The notes: a model not told the origin generated them from the sequence alone. 58,278 nt of DNA from JAWWBN01 sp033720955 (GCA_033720955.1 JAWWBN010000001.1:1-58278), one strand, 5' to 3'. Numbered from the stretch's first letter, positions 8,308 to 17,618 are shown. A program made the numbers and translations.

Positions 8308-9345
8308 CTACAGCGTGCGCGTTACCTTGCGGAGACGTCGCGGGTTCTCGGTGTCGTAGCCCTTGGCGCGCGTGAGGTGGTAGCTGAAGAGCTGGCCCGG
8401 GACGATCGCCACCAGGGGGCTCAGCCACTCTGGCAGGTCGCGCGGCAGCCTGAGCCCGGTCCGCGCCAGCGCCAGTGCCCGGTCCTCGTTCGACACCACC
8501 AGCAGCTCTGCCCGATGCTCCGCGGACAGCGTCTCGAGCAGCGCCAGGGCGTCGTCGAACACCGCGCCGGCGGGCGCCACCGCCAGCACCGGGAAGCCGT
8601 CGCCCACGATGGCGACCGGGCCATGGCGGAAGTCGGTGGAGGAGTACGGCTCGGCGACCACGTAGCTCAGCTCCTTGAGCTTGAGCGACCACTCGTAGGC
8701 GGTGGCGTAGTTGAAGCCGCGGCCGAGGACGACGCACTGGTCCATGTAGCGGTACCGCTCGGCGGCGGAAGCTATGACGTGGTCGAGGCCGAGCGCCTCC
8801 TCGACCAGTGCCGGCACGCGCTCGAGTTCGGAGAACAACCCCGCGTCGTCCCTCGACGCGGCGCACAGTAGCGCGATGGCGAGCAGCTGCGCCGTGTAGG
8901 TCTTGCTGGCGGCGACGGCCAGCTCCGGCCCGGCGCCGGTGTCCAGGACCATGTCGGCCGCAGCGGCCAGCGGCGAGGCGGAGTCGTTGGTGATCGCCAG
9001 CGTCAACGCGCCCTGCCGGCGGCCCTCCTCCACCACCCCGACGATGTCCGGCGACTGCCCGGACTGGGACACGCCGATGACGAGGGATCCGTCCAGACGC
9101 GGCGGCGTGCGGTAGACGGTGAACAGCGACGGCGCGGCCAGCGCCACCGGCAGGGCGTTGAGCGAGCCCCACAGATACTTGCCGTACACCGCCGCGTTGT
9201 CCGAGCTGCCGCGCGCGGCGATGAACACCGAGCGCACGCCGCGGCGCTGGATCGCCTCCGCGATCTCGCCGGCCGCGGCCCGCTGCGTGCGCAGCAGCCG
9301 TTCGAGCACCGCCGGCTGTTCGAAGATCTCCGATCTGAGCGTCAT
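8308..9345 (-). CDS. Double-SIS sugar isomerase/deaminase, GlmS-isomerase-like (glucosamine-6-phosphate deaminase candidate)
   Basis: This 345-residue protein resembles only the isomerase half of GlmS and lacks the N-terminal glutaminase. The SIS-domain signatures are ARGSSDNAAVYGKYLWG, VSQSGQSPDIVG, TGAGPELAVAASKTYTAQL, LGRGFNYATAYEWSLKLKELSY and HGPVAIV. The tail NPRRLRKVTRTL matches the GlmS C-terminal loop with its active-site Lys. Stand-alone proteins of this architecture (NagB-II/AgaS type) convert glucosamine-6-phosphate (or GalN-6-P) to the ketose phosphate and ammonia. The start is ATG 9345; the longer frame to 9747 overlaps the divergent ROK gene and is rejected. Adjacent kinase, transporter and GH2 genes support an amino-sugar catabolic role. 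Confidence 0.85.
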   Translation of the reverse strand: MTLRSEIFEQPAVLERLLRTQRAAAGEIAEAIQRRGVRSVFIAARGSSDNAAVYGKYLWGSLNALPVALAAPSLFTVYRTPPRLDGSLVIGVSQSGQSPDIVGVVEEGRRQGALTLAITNDSASPLAAAADMVLDTGAGPELAVAASKTYTAQLLAIALLCAASRDDAGLFSELERVPALVEEALGLDHVIASAAERYRYMDQCVVLGRGFNYATAYEWSLKLKELSYVVAEPYSSTDFRHGPVAIVGDGFPVLAVAPAGAVFDDALALLETLSAEHRAELLVVSNEDRALALARTGLRLPRDLPEWLSPLVAIVPGQLFSYHLTRAKGYDTENPRRLRKVTRTL

Positions 9346-9455
9346 GGTGAGCGCCGCCAGTGTACCCCCGCGGAACGGCTCGGGGGCGGCGGTAGCGGAG
9401 GCCGACTGCCCCTGGTAGGGTCCGGCCCACCGGGACCGCCGGAAGAGCACAACCG

Positions 9456-10415
9456 ATGAAGGGCGGAGCAATCGTCGGCATCGACCTCGGGGGCACGAAC
9501 GTCCGGGTGGGCAGGGTCCGTGGCGCCGAGCTCGAACAGGTCGAGGCACGCCAGATCTCCTCCGAGGCGGCCGCCGACCGGGTGCTGCAGGAGATCTTGG
9601 ACTCGGTCGACCGGGTCCTCGACGACACCGTCGTCGGCATCGGCTGCGGCGTCCCGAGCCTCGTCGACGTGGACCGGGGGACGGTCTATTCGGTCGAGAA
9701 CATTCCCTCCTGGAAAGAGGTACCGCTCGGGGACGAGCTCGAGGCACGCTACGGCATCGACGCCTTCATCAACAACGACGCCAACGCCTTTGCCGTAGGC
9801 GAGCTCTACTTCGGCAAGGCCCGTGGCTACCGTGACATCGTCGGCCTGACGATAGGCACCGGTCTGGGGGCCGGCATCGTGGTCGACGGTCGCCTGTACG
9901 GCGGCAGCAACTGCGGCGCCGGCGAGATCGGCGCGATGCCCTATCGCGGGCAGAAGATCGAGTCCTACTGCTCCGGCGAGTTCTTCCAGCGAGAGGCCGG
10001 TGAGGCCGGTCACCTGATCTTCGCCCGGGCCGAGCGGGGTGAGCCGGAGGCCCAGCGCCTCTTCCACCGCTTCGGCGTCGAGCTGGGGCACGCGATCTTG
10101 ACGGTGCTCTACGCCTACGATCCCGAGCTGCTGGTCCTGGGCGGATCCATCAGCAAGGCCTACCGCTGGTTCGAGGGCGGACTGCGGGAACGCTTGGCCG
10201 ACTACGCCTACCCGCACGCCCTCGAGCGGCTCGAGATCGCCGTCAGCGAGGTCGAGAACATCGCCGTCCTGGGGGCCGCCGCGCTCTATCTGGATGCCCG
10301 CGGTCCGGGGCGTGCGATGATCTCACGGCGGGGGGTGGGTGTGTCGGCCACCCGCCGAAGTCGTCCGGCGGCAGACCGGCGACAGCAGCGCCTCGAGCCT
10401 CGCCGGCAGCCATGA
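9456..10415 (+). CDS. ROK-family sugar kinase
   Basis: The product has an ATPase-fold N-terminus (IVGIDLGGTNVRVGRV, phosphate-1 loop), the catalytic NNDANAFAVGE (the first Asp of the ROK signature) and LTIGTGLGAGIVVDGRLYGG. It phosphorylates hexoses or amino sugars such as glucose, N-acetylglucosamine, N-acetylmannosamine or glucosamine. The zinc-binding Cys cluster common in ROK proteins (CxCGxxGCxE) is absent; YRGQKIESYCSGEFF occupies that place, as in some family branches. The recognisable fold ends at AALYLDA, and about 38 Arg-rich residues follow before the stop, an unusual tail. It is divergent from the SIS gene across 110 bases and would phosphorylate the imported sugar. Confidence 0.87.
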   Translation: MKGGAIVGIDLGGTNVRVGRVRGAELEQVEARQISSEAAADRVLQEILDSVDRVLDDTVVGIGCGVPSLVDVDRGTVYSVENIPSWKEVPLGDELEARYGIDAFINNDANAFAVGELYFGKARGYRDIVGLTIGTGLGAGIVVDGRLYGGSNCGAGEIGAMPYRGQKIESYCSGEFFQREAGEAGHLIFARAERGEPEAQRLFHRFGVELGHAILTVLYAYDPELLVLGGSISKAYRWFEGGLRERLADYAYPHALERLEIAVSEVENIAVLGAAALYLDARGPGRAMISRRGVGVSATRRSRPAADRRQQRLEPRRQP

Positions 10416-10477
10416 TCCGGCCCACCGCAAATCGGTCACCGGCCCGCCAATCTCGAGCCGGCAAGGGGAAGGAGAGG

Positions 10478-13120
10478 ATGAAGTCGATCGAGCCCCCCCG
10501 CGGAAGAGTAGGCGGCATCCCGGGGCTCCTGCTCCTCCCGCTGCTCGCCGTCGCCTGCGCGGCGCCTCCAGAGCCGACGCCCGATGCCACGCTCTTGCTC
10601 CGCGAGGGCTGGCGGATCGCACCCTCGGCAGCGGCGAGGGCGACGGAAGCCGAGATTGCGACCGCGGGCTTCGACACCACGGACTGGACGCCTACGCACG
10701 TGCCCTCCACAGTGCTGGCGGCGCTTGCCCGCAGCGGCCAGGTGGCCGACCCCTACTTCGGCAGGAACCTGGAGGCCATCCCGGCCGATCAGTTCCAGCA
10801 GCCCTGGTGGTACCGCACGGAGTTCGCCATCGACGAGCCCCCGGCCCCCGGCGCCCGCCTGGTCATCGAGGGGATCAACTACCGCGCCGACGTCTGGCTC
10901 AACGGCCGGAAGATCGCCGACCGGCAGGAGCTGGCGGGCGCCTTCCGCATGTTCGAGCTCGATGTCTCGTCGCACCTGGCCGTCGGCGTCAACGCTCTGG
11001 CGATCCGCGTTCACCCTCCGGAGCCGGGCGAGTTCACGATCGGCTTCGTGGACTGGAACCCGACCCCGCCGGACAGGAACATGGGCCTGTGGCGCGAGGT
11101 CAAACTGCGCCTCACCGGTGGGGTCGCGCTGGACGAGGTCTTCGTGCGCAGCGACGTGGACGTGCCGTCGTTGGAGACGGCCTCGGTGATCGTCTCCGCG
11201 ACCCTGCGCAACGATCTCGACCGGGAGGTCACGGCCGTCGTCGCGGCGACGATCGGAGAAGCCATCCGGATCGAGCACCGGGAGGTGCTGCCACCGCGGG
11301 AGAAGCGGCGGATCCAGCTCTCCCCGGACCGCTTCGAGCAGCTGGTCATCGACGAGCCGCGGCTGTGGTGGCCCAACAACCTCGGCGAGCCCCATCTCTA
11401 CCGGCTGGCGCTGTCGGTTGCGGTCGACGGCCGCGTCGCGGACCGGCAGGAGCTCTCGTTCGGGATCCGCCACGTCGAGGACTACCTCACCGAAGACGGT
11501 TACCGGGGCTACGCGGTGAACGGCAAGAAGGTGCTCATTCGGGGTGGCGGCTGGGTGGACGACCTGATGCTGGACGCCAGCGACCAGAACCTCGAAGACC
11601 AGATCCGGTACGTCGAGCACATGAACCTCAACACCATCCGGCTCGAAGGCTTCTGGGGCACCAGCCACGAGCTGTTCGATCTCGCCGATCGCCACGGCAT
11701 CCTGGTCATGGTCGGGTGGAGCTGCCAGTGGGAGTGGGAGGAGTATCTCGGTGGTCCGGTCGACGAGTTCGGTGGTATCGACACCCCCGCCGAGATGGAG
11801 CTGATCACCCGCTCTCTGCGCGATCAGGTGGTCTGGCTGCGCAACCACCCGAGCGTCCTGGTCTGGGTGCTGGCCAGCGACATGTTGCCGCGGCCGGAGC
11901 TCGAGACCCGCTACCGCACGGCGCTGTCGGAGACGGATCCGACCCGGCCGGTGCTCGCCTCGTGCGCGGCCGACGCCAGCGAGGTCAGCGGGCCGAGCGG
12001 CGTCAAGATGAACGGCCCGTATGAATGGGTGCCGCCCAACTACTGGTATCTGGACCGGCAGCGCGGCGGCGCCTACGGCTTCAACACCGAGACCGGCCCC
12101 GGGCCGCAGCCGCCGCCCGCCGGGAGCATCCGCCGGATGATGCCGAGGGAGAACTGGTGGCCGATCGACGAGATGTGGGAGTACCACTGCGGCCGCAACG
12201 AGTTCAATACGCTGGACCGCTACAAAGAGGCTCTCGACAACCGTTACGGGTCGGCTGGTGATCTCGAGGAGTTCGCGCGCCTGGCGCAGGTGGCCAACTA
12301 CGAGGGGATGCGGGCCATGTTCGAGGCCTTCTCCATCCGGCGCCCCGCCACCACCGGGATCATCCAGTGGATGCTCAACTCGGCCTGGCCGGAGATGTAC
12401 TGGCAGCTCTACGACCATTATCTGGTGCCCAACGGGGCCTTCTACGGCGCCCGTGACGCGTCGCGGCCGGTGAACATCGCCTTCGACTACGAGAACCGCG
12501 GCGTCATCGTGGTGAACGACACGCTAGCTCCACTGGCCGGCGTCACCGCCCGGGTGCGGGTCTTCGATCTCGATTCCCAGGTTCTGTTCGACGAGTCGTC
12601 GGGCCTGGACGTGCCGGCCGGGGCTCTGCGCCGGCTCCTCACCGTGCCGCCGGTCTCTCCCGACGGCAAGAGCTATTTCGTCGATGCCCGGATCGCGGCC
12701 GGCGACGGCTCGCTGGTGGCCTCGAGCCTCTACTGGCTCTCCACCGAGGACGATGTTTCCGACTGGGACAACTCCGAGTGGTTCTACACGCCGACGGCGA
12801 GCTACGCGGACCTCACCGGTCTCGCCCGGATGCCGACGGTGGAGCTCGACGTCGAGCACCGGTTCGAGGAGAGCGCCGCCGGCGGCCGGACGCTCCTGGT
12901 CAGCCTCGAGAACCCCTCCGACAAGCTGGCCTTCTTCATCGAGCTGCGGGTCGTCGGCGCCGAGTCGGGGCAGCTCGCGGCCCCGATCCTGTGGAGCGAC
13001 AACTACATCTCGCTCCTCCCCGGCGAGCGGCGGCAGGCCCGCGCAGAGCTCCCCGCTCATGCCCTGGCCGGCGAGGCGCCGGTCTTCCACTACTCCGGGC
13101 TCAACGTCGGCGGTGGCTGA
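10478..13120 (+). CDS. Glycoside hydrolase family 2 lipoprotein, exo-beta-D-glucosaminidase/mannosidase-like
   Basis: The start is ATG 10478, preceded by GGAAGGAGAGG. The protein has a lipoprotein signal (LLLLPLLAVAC), so it should be anchored in the periplasm or outer membrane. A GH2 sugar-binding domain (GINYRADVWLNG, FVDWNPTPPDRNMGLWR), an immunoglobulin-like domain and a TIM barrel (NTIRLEGFWGTSHELFDLAD) follow. The acid/base position is Asp468 in VWVLASDMLP and the nucleophile position is Glu538 in GFNTETGPGP. In most GH2 enzymes the first residue is Glu; Asp there is, to my knowledge, the mark of the exo-beta-D-glucosaminidase (CsxA) subfamily, whose residues are D469/E541. It would release glucosamine from chitosan oligosaccharides or a related glycan. 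Confidence 0.86.
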   Translation: MKSIEPPRGRVGGIPGLLLLPLLAVACAAPPEPTPDATLLLREGWRIAPSAAARATEAEIATAGFDTTDWTPTHVPSTVLAALARSGQVADPYFGRNLEAIPADQFQQPWWYRTEFAIDEPPAPGARLVIEGINYRADVWLNGRKIADRQELAGAFRMFELDVSSHLAVGVNALAIRVHPPEPGEFTIGFVDWNPTPPDRNMGLWREVKLRLTGGVALDEVFVRSDVDVPSLETASVIVSATLRNDLDREVTAVVAATIGEAIRIEHREVLPPREKRRIQLSPDRFEQLVIDEPRLWWPNNLGEPHLYRLALSVAVDGRVADRQELSFGIRHVEDYLTEDGYRGYAVNGKKVLIRGGGWVDDLMLDASDQNLEDQIRYVEHMNLNTIRLEGFWGTSHELFDLADRHGILVMVGWSCQWEWEEYLGGPVDEFGGIDTPAEMELITRSLRDQVVWLRNHPSVLVWVLASDMLPRPELETRYRTALSETDPTRPVLASCAADASEVSGPSGVKMNGPYEWVPPNYWYLDRQRGGAYGFNTETGPGPQPPPAGSIRRMMPRENWWPIDEMWEYHCGRNEFNTLDRYKEALDNRYGSAGDLEEFARLAQVANYEGMRAMFEAFSIRRPATTGIIQWMLNSAWPEMYWQLYDHYLVPNGAFYGARDASRPVNIAFDYENRGVIVVNDTLAPLAGVTARVRVFDLDSQVLFDESSGLDVPAGALRRLLTVPPVSPDGKSYFVDARIAAGDGSLVASSLYWLSTEDDVSDWDNSEWFYTPTASYADLTGLARMPTVELDVEHRFEESAAGGRTLLVSLENPSDKLAFFIELRVVGAESGQLAAPILWSDNYISLLPGERRQARAELPAHALAGEAPVFHYSGLNVGGG

Positions 13121-13182
13121 CCACCCGAGCGAAACGAAGCCCAGCCCGCCCGCGGCTTGAAAGAGAGGAAGGAGCGATCCCC

Positions 13183-14466
13183 ATGAAGGAACGGTACCCG
13201 CTCATCGTGATTCTGGTGTTCGCGATCTTCTTCGTGATCTCGTTTCTCACCAACATCCTGGGCCCGCTCGTCCCCGACATCATCACCGGCTTCGACCTCA
13301 GCCTGGCGCTGGCGGGTTTCCTGCCTTTTGCCTTCTTCGTCGCTTACGGCGTGATGTCGATCCCGGCCGGCATGCTGCTGGAGCGCTTCCGCGAGAAGCC
13401 GGTGATTCTCGCCGCCTTCGCCCTCGCCTTCTGCGGCTCGCTCTTCTTCGCCTCCCGGCCCACCTTCGGTGTCGCGCTGATGTCCCTGTTCGTGATCGGC
13501 ATCGGCATGACGATGCTCCAGGTCGCCATCAACCCTCTGCTGCGAGCGGCCGGGGGCGAGGAGCACTTCGCCTTCAACTCGGTCGTCGGACAGCTCATCT
13601 TCGGCTCTGCGTCGTTCCTCAGCCCGTGGGTCTACTCCTACCTGGTCACCAACCTCGACGGCTATCGCGGCGGCGGCAACTTCGTGCTCGAGATCCTCGC
13701 GCCGCGGGTTCCCGCCGCTCTGCCCTGGGTCTCGCTCTATTGGGTCTTCGCCCTGGTGTCGCTGATCATGGTGGTCGTCATCGCCTGGGTGCGGCTGCCG
13801 CGCTTCGAGCTCAAGGAGGACGAGCGCGCCGGCGCCTGGACGGTCCATCGCGAGTTGCTCAAGAACCGCGTCGTGCAGCTCTACTTCTTCGGCATCTTCT
13901 GCTACGTCGGCTCCGAGCAGGGCGTCGCCAACTGGATCTCGAAGTTCCTGCACACCTACCACGGCTTCGACCCGCAGGTGGAGGGCGCCCACGCCGTCGC
14001 CTACTTCTGGGGTCTGCTGACCGCCGGCTGCCTCCTCGGCCTCGTTCTGCTCAAGCTGTTCGACTGCCGCAAGGTGCTGATCGCTTTCTCGGCAGCCGCC
14101 ATCGCCAGCCTGACCCTCGCGCTGTTCGGCGGCGCCCAGGTCTCCTACTACTCGTTCATGATGGTCGGCTTCTTCCTGTCGGTGATGTGGTCGGTGATCT
14201 TCTCGCTCGCCCTCAACTCGGTCGCCCAGCATCACGGGTCGTTCTCGGGCATCCTGTGCACCGGCATCGTGGGCGGCGCCATCGTGTCGCTTCTGGTCGG
14301 GTGGCTCGGCGACCGCTTCGGGCTGCGCGCCGGCATGACCGTGCTCTACCTGACCCTGGGCTACATCCTGGCGATCGGCATCTGGTCGCGGCCGTTGATC
14401 GACAACGCCACCGTGAGCCTCTCGGAGCTGTCCGCGTCGCTGTTCCGCCGCCGCCCGGCGTCCTGA
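13183..14466 (+). CDS. MFS sugar transporter, FucP/NagP-like
   Basis: The 427-residue product has about twelve hydrophobic segments and FucP-type landmarks: VPDIITGFDLSLALAGFLPFAFFVAYGVMSIPAG near the N-terminus and an inner-half repeat around LHTYHGFDP and YFWGLLTAGCLLG. FucP-like symporters import fucose, glucose/galactose or N-acetylglucosamine with protons. Given the neighbouring GH2, ROK and SIS genes, the likely cargo is glucosamine or a related amino sugar. It lies 62 bases after the GH2 stop with a strong AGGAAGGAG ribosome-binding site, consistent with co-transcription. Confidence 0.88.
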   Translation: MKERYPLIVILVFAIFFVISFLTNILGPLVPDIITGFDLSLALAGFLPFAFFVAYGVMSIPAGMLLERFREKPVILAAFALAFCGSLFFASRPTFGVALMSLFVIGIGMTMLQVAINPLLRAAGGEEHFAFNSVVGQLIFGSASFLSPWVYSYLVTNLDGYRGGGNFVLEILAPRVPAALPWVSLYWVFALVSLIMVVVIAWVRLPRFELKEDERAGAWTVHRELLKNRVVQLYFFGIFCYVGSEQGVANWISKFLHTYHGFDPQVEGAHAVAYFWGLLTAGCLLGLVLLKLFDCRKVLIAFSAAAIASLTLALFGGAQVSYYSFMMVGFFLSVMWSVIFSLALNSVAQHHGSFSGILCTGIVGGAIVSLLVGWLGDRFGLRAGMTVLYLTLGYILAIGIWSRPLIDNATVSLSELSASLFRRRPAS

Positions 14467-14543
14467 TCGGGTCGTTCGACCGCGGCCCGTCTGGGCTCAG
14501 TCCTCGTCGGCGTCTCGCGGGCGGGTGGTGCCCGACCAGGGCC

Positions 14544-15956
14544 CTACGGGAAGATCCCCAGATCCTCGTAGCAGAGGGCGATCTTGTCGATGGCGTTGAT
14601 GAACGCCGCCGTCCTCAGGTCGGCCTTCTCGCCGTGGCGCTCCCAGATCTCGTGGATCTGCTGGTAGGCCACCACCATGGTCTCCTCCAGGCCGGAGTTC
14701 ACCAGGTCCACCTCGCTGGCGCCGGTGGTCAGTCGCTGGATCTTCTCCTCGGAGAAGGGCAGCCCGGTGTGGGCCGAGACCGCCTCGAGCAGACCGCGGT
14801 AGGCGCGCTCGTCGAAGCGCTTCTCCATGCGCCCGAAGCGGACGTGCGAGAGGTTCTTGACCCACTCGAAGTAGGAGACCGTCACGCCGCCGGCGTTCAG
14901 GTAGGTGTCGGGGATCACCAGGGCGCCCTTGGCGTCGAGGATCTCGTCGGCCTCGGTGGTAGTGGGGCCGTTGGCCGCCTCGGCGATGATCTTGGCCTGG
15001 ATCCGCGGCGCGTTGTCGCGGGTGATCTGGTTCTCCAGCGCGGCCGGCACCAGGACGTCGCAGTCGAGCTCCAGCGCGTCGAGGGAGCGCGGCAGGTCCG
15101 TGGCGCCGGGGAACCCGAGAATCGATCCGGTGTCGCGGCGGTGGGCCAGCACCGCCTCGAGGTCGAGACCCTCCGGCCGGTGGATGGCGCCCTCGTACTC
15201 GGCCAGACCCACCAGCACCGCCCCCGCCTCCCGCAGGTAGAGCGCGGCGTGGTAGCCCACGTTGCCCAGCCCCTGGACCACGCACCGCTTCCCCTCGATG
15301 CCGGTGGGCAGCCCGATCCGCTTCATGTCGTCGTCGCGCTTGACGGCCTCGGAGATGCCGAAGAAGACCCCGCGCCCCGTGGCCTCGGTGCGGCCGCGGA
15401 TGCCGCCCTGGGCCACCGGCTTGCCGGTGACGCAGGCGAAGGAGTTGAGCTCGCCGCCGGTGAGGGTGTTGTAGGTGTCCACGATCCACGCCATCTCCCG
15501 CGATCCGGTGCCGTAGTCGGGAGCGGGCACGTCCACTCCGGGGCCGAGGAAGTTCTTCTTCAGCAGCTCGAAGGCGTAGCGGCGGGTGATGCGCTCGAGC
15601 TCGGCGTCGGAGTACTTCCGCGGGTCGATCTTGATGCCGCCCTTGGCGCCGCCGAAGGGCACCTCCACGATGGCGCACTTGAAGGTCATCAGCGCCGCCA
15701 GCGCCCGCACCTCGTCCTCGTTGACGTGGGAGCTGTAGCGGATGCCCCCCTTGGTGGGCAGCTTGTGGTGGCTGTGCTCGGCGCGCCAGGCGTAGATGGT
15801 CTCGATGGAGCCGTCGTCCCGCAGCAGCGGGAAGCTCACGTGGTACACCGAGTTGCACTCGCGGATCTGCTGCAGCAGCCGCGGATCGTGGTCGGTCAGC
15901 CGGGCGGCGCGGTCGAAGCTCGACCCCACCTGGGCCGAGAAGCTCACCTTCGCCAC
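14544..15956 (-). CDS. gdhA: Glutamate dehydrogenase (Glu/Leu/Phe/Val dehydrogenase family)
   Basis: This 470-residue enzyme interconverts glutamate with 2-oxoglutarate and ammonia. Visible signatures are LPTKGGIRYSSHV, MTFKCAIVEVPFGGAKGGI (catalytic Lys), PAPDYGTGSREMAWI with the active-site Asp, CVVQGLGNVGYHAALYLREAG (Rossmann nucleotide-binding loop) and ILDAKGALVIPDTYLNAGGVTVSYFEWVKN. The start is GTG 15956 with a GGAG a few bases upstream. It lies 24 bases downstream of the unassigned Rossmann-protein gene on the same strand, so the two are probably co-transcribed. NAD versus NADP preference cannot be judged reliably by eye. Confidence 0.95.
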   Translation of the reverse strand: MAKVSFSAQVGSSFDRAARLTDHDPRLLQQIRECNSVYHVSFPLLRDDGSIETIYAWRAEHSHHKLPTKGGIRYSSHVNEDEVRALAALMTFKCAIVEVPFGGAKGGIKIDPRKYSDAELERITRRYAFELLKKNFLGPGVDVPAPDYGTGSREMAWIVDTYNTLTGGELNSFACVTGKPVAQGGIRGRTEATGRGVFFGISEAVKRDDDMKRIGLPTGIEGKRCVVQGLGNVGYHAALYLREAGAVLVGLAEYEGAIHRPEGLDLEAVLAHRRDTGSILGFPGATDLPRSLDALELDCDVLVPAALENQITRDNAPRIQAKIIAEAANGPTTTEADEILDAKGALVIPDTYLNAGGVTVSYFEWVKNLSHVRFGRMEKRFDERAYRGLLEAVSAHTGLPFSEEKIQRLTTGASEVDLVNSGLEETMVVAYQQIHEIWERHGEKADLRTAAFINAIDKIALCYEDLGIFP

Positions 15957-15980
15957 GGGAGCTCCGCGGGCGACGGACGG

Positions 15981-17618
15981 TCATCTCTTGATTCGCGCAC
16001 CGGCCTCCTCCTCCGCGAGGATCCAGCCCACCAGCTTGCCGGGCTGGATCTCCGCGTCCTCGTTCCAGAACCGTCGGCCGCGCAGCCGCCGGCTGGAGGT
16101 GTCGTCTTCGGGGATCTCCTCGATCTCCGCCTCGATCGTATGGAAGCGCTCGACCCATCGGGCGCAGTTGGCCTCGCGCAGGTCCACCCAGCCGTCGCGC
16201 GCCCAGCGCTCCAGCCGCTCCGGGGTGACGGGCAGCTCGTCCGCGCCCTCCGGCACGATGACCCGCGGCCCGCGCAGCAGCTCGCCGTTGCGCAGCAGGA
16301 TGGGGATGCCCACCGACGCCACCTCGCGGCCGATCCGCGGGCGCTCCCGCACCAGCCGGTCGAGCCGCTCGCCCACCTCCTCCACGGTCAGGCTGCGCAC
16401 GGCGGTCATGGTGCCGAAGGCCTCCCGCAGCAGGTGGGCCTCGAAGAGGAGCTTGGAGTTGCGCGGTGGCCCCAGCATCTCGAAGGCCACGCTGCGGGCG
16501 GCCCGGGGGCCGGCCTCGCGCTCGAGCTCAATCATCCGCTCGAGGGCCCAGTGCCGCATCAGCCCGGCCCGGTAGGTGGGCCCCATCACCGCGTTGTCCA
16601 GGGCGTTGATGATGTCGTGGCCGGTGTTGCGGCCCTCGATCTCGAACACCAGGTTCCTGGCGATCTCCTCGGGGGTGACGAACTCCATCTGCTCGGCGGT
16701 GGTGAGGAGGGCGAACTCCTCCAGGGAGAAGATGCCGTTCTCGCCAGTGTCGATGTAGGTGGTCTCCAGGATCTCGTCGGTGTCGCGGGCCACCCTCTCG
16801 TCGTGGGTGGAGAAGGTCTCGCCCAGGGGCGCCGGCTCGGCGTCGGTCAGGTAGATGGGCTCGCGCTTGCGGTAGATCGGCCCGCGGGCGATCTTCTTCC
16901 AGGCGATGGCCGCCGCCGGCTTGATCTCCTTGGTGATCGGAGCGCCCGGGGTGCGGGCCATCAGGAAGAGGAGCATGGAGTGGGCCCCGGCGACGGCGCT
17001 CTTCGACAGCAGGGTGCGGCTGGGCTTCTCCTCGGAGTGGGTATAGGGGATGTTGAGCCCCATGCCGCCGGTGCCGCTGGTGCCCACCTTGATGTAGACC
17101 GCGGTGCCGGCGTCGATCATGCCGCGGTAGAGGACCTGGATGTGGCGGATGAGCCGCGGGATGTAGAGCGCCTCGAGCACCCGCTGCGCCTCCTCCTCGC
17201 TCTCGGCGAGCCGGTCGAGCCGCCCCCAGAGGTCCTCGGCGGCGCGGTAGACGTTGCGGTAGGCGATCGCGGTGGCCGTGTTGACGCAGTCGATCACGAT
17301 CTCCGGCTCGATGCCGGTGAGGAGACGGTAGAGGGAGAAGTCGGGGAGGTGCTCGTCGGCGAGCTGCCGCAGGCTGGCGCCGATCGCGTCGCGCCGCGAC
17401 ATCTCCCGCTCGAAGCCCAGGATGTCGCCGCTCGAGGTCGTGATCACGGTGTCGCCCGCTTCGGGCAGCAGCTCCTCCCGCGCCTCCTCCGACTCCTCGG
17501 GGCGCAGGCTGTGGATCCGGATCTCGGCCGGGGAGCGGGCCAACAGCTCCCGGCAGACGGCCAGTCCGACCAGTCCGGAGCCACCCAGGACGAGAATCCT
17601 GCTCTTCTTGATCTGCAT
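15981..17618 (-). CDS. Conserved-looking Rossmann-fold (SDR-like) protein of unknown function
   Basis: This 545-residue protein begins with a dinucleotide-binding motif (ILVLGGSGLVGLAVCRELL). It continues with IVIDCVNTATAIAYRNVY, then a segment resembling the catalytic region of short-chain dehydrogenases: VGTSGTGGMGLNIPY followed by TLLSKSAVAGAHSMLLFLM. In a normal SDR the Lys of SK is preceded four residues earlier by a catalytic Tyr; here that position is Thr, so catalysis may differ or be lost. The second half (~260-545) matches nothing I recognise and has no membrane segments. Its operon with glutamate dehydrogenase hints at amino-acid metabolism. The start at ATG 17618 is supported by a GAGAAG just upstream. 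Confidence 0.7.
   Translation of the reverse strand: MQIKKSRILVLGGSGLVGLAVCRELLARSPAEIRIHSLRPEESEEAREELLPEAGDTVITTSSGDILGFEREMSRRDAIGASLRQLADEHLPDFSLYRLLTGIEPEIVIDCVNTATAIAYRNVYRAAEDLWGRLDRLAESEEEAQRVLEALYIPRLIRHIQVLYRGMIDAGTAVYIKVGTSGTGGMGLNIPYTHSEEKPSRTLLSKSAVAGAHSMLLFLMARTPGAPITKEIKPAAAIAWKKIARGPIYRKREPIYLTDAEPAPLGETFSTHDERVARDTDEILETTYIDTGENGIFSLEEFALLTTAEQMEFVTPEEIARNLVFEIEGRNTGHDIINALDNAVMGPTYRAGLMRHWALERMIELEREAGPRAARSVAFEMLGPPRNSKLLFEAHLLREAFGTMTAVRSLTVEEVGERLDRLVRERPRIGREVASVGIPILLRNGELLRGPRVIVPEGADELPVTPERLERWARDGWVDLREANCARWVERFHTIEAEIEEIPEDDTSSRRLRGRRFWNEDAEIQPGKLVGWILAEEEAGARIKR

Noticed and set aside
8246..8871. Plus-strand ATG after AAGGAGGAAGCC at 8233-8247
   Set aside because: The ribosome-binding-site-like sequence is attractive, but the frame runs antisense through the SIS gene and the peptide shows no family features.
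9346..9455. Possible operator in the SIS/ROK divergent region (GGTCC ... GGACC around 9420-9440)
   Set aside because: The arms are short and GC-rich, with no regulator gene nearby; not distinguishable from chance.
9346..9747. N-terminal extension of the SIS protein
   Set aside because: It is Arg/Pro-rich, overlaps the divergent ROK gene and precedes a normal family N-terminus at 9345.
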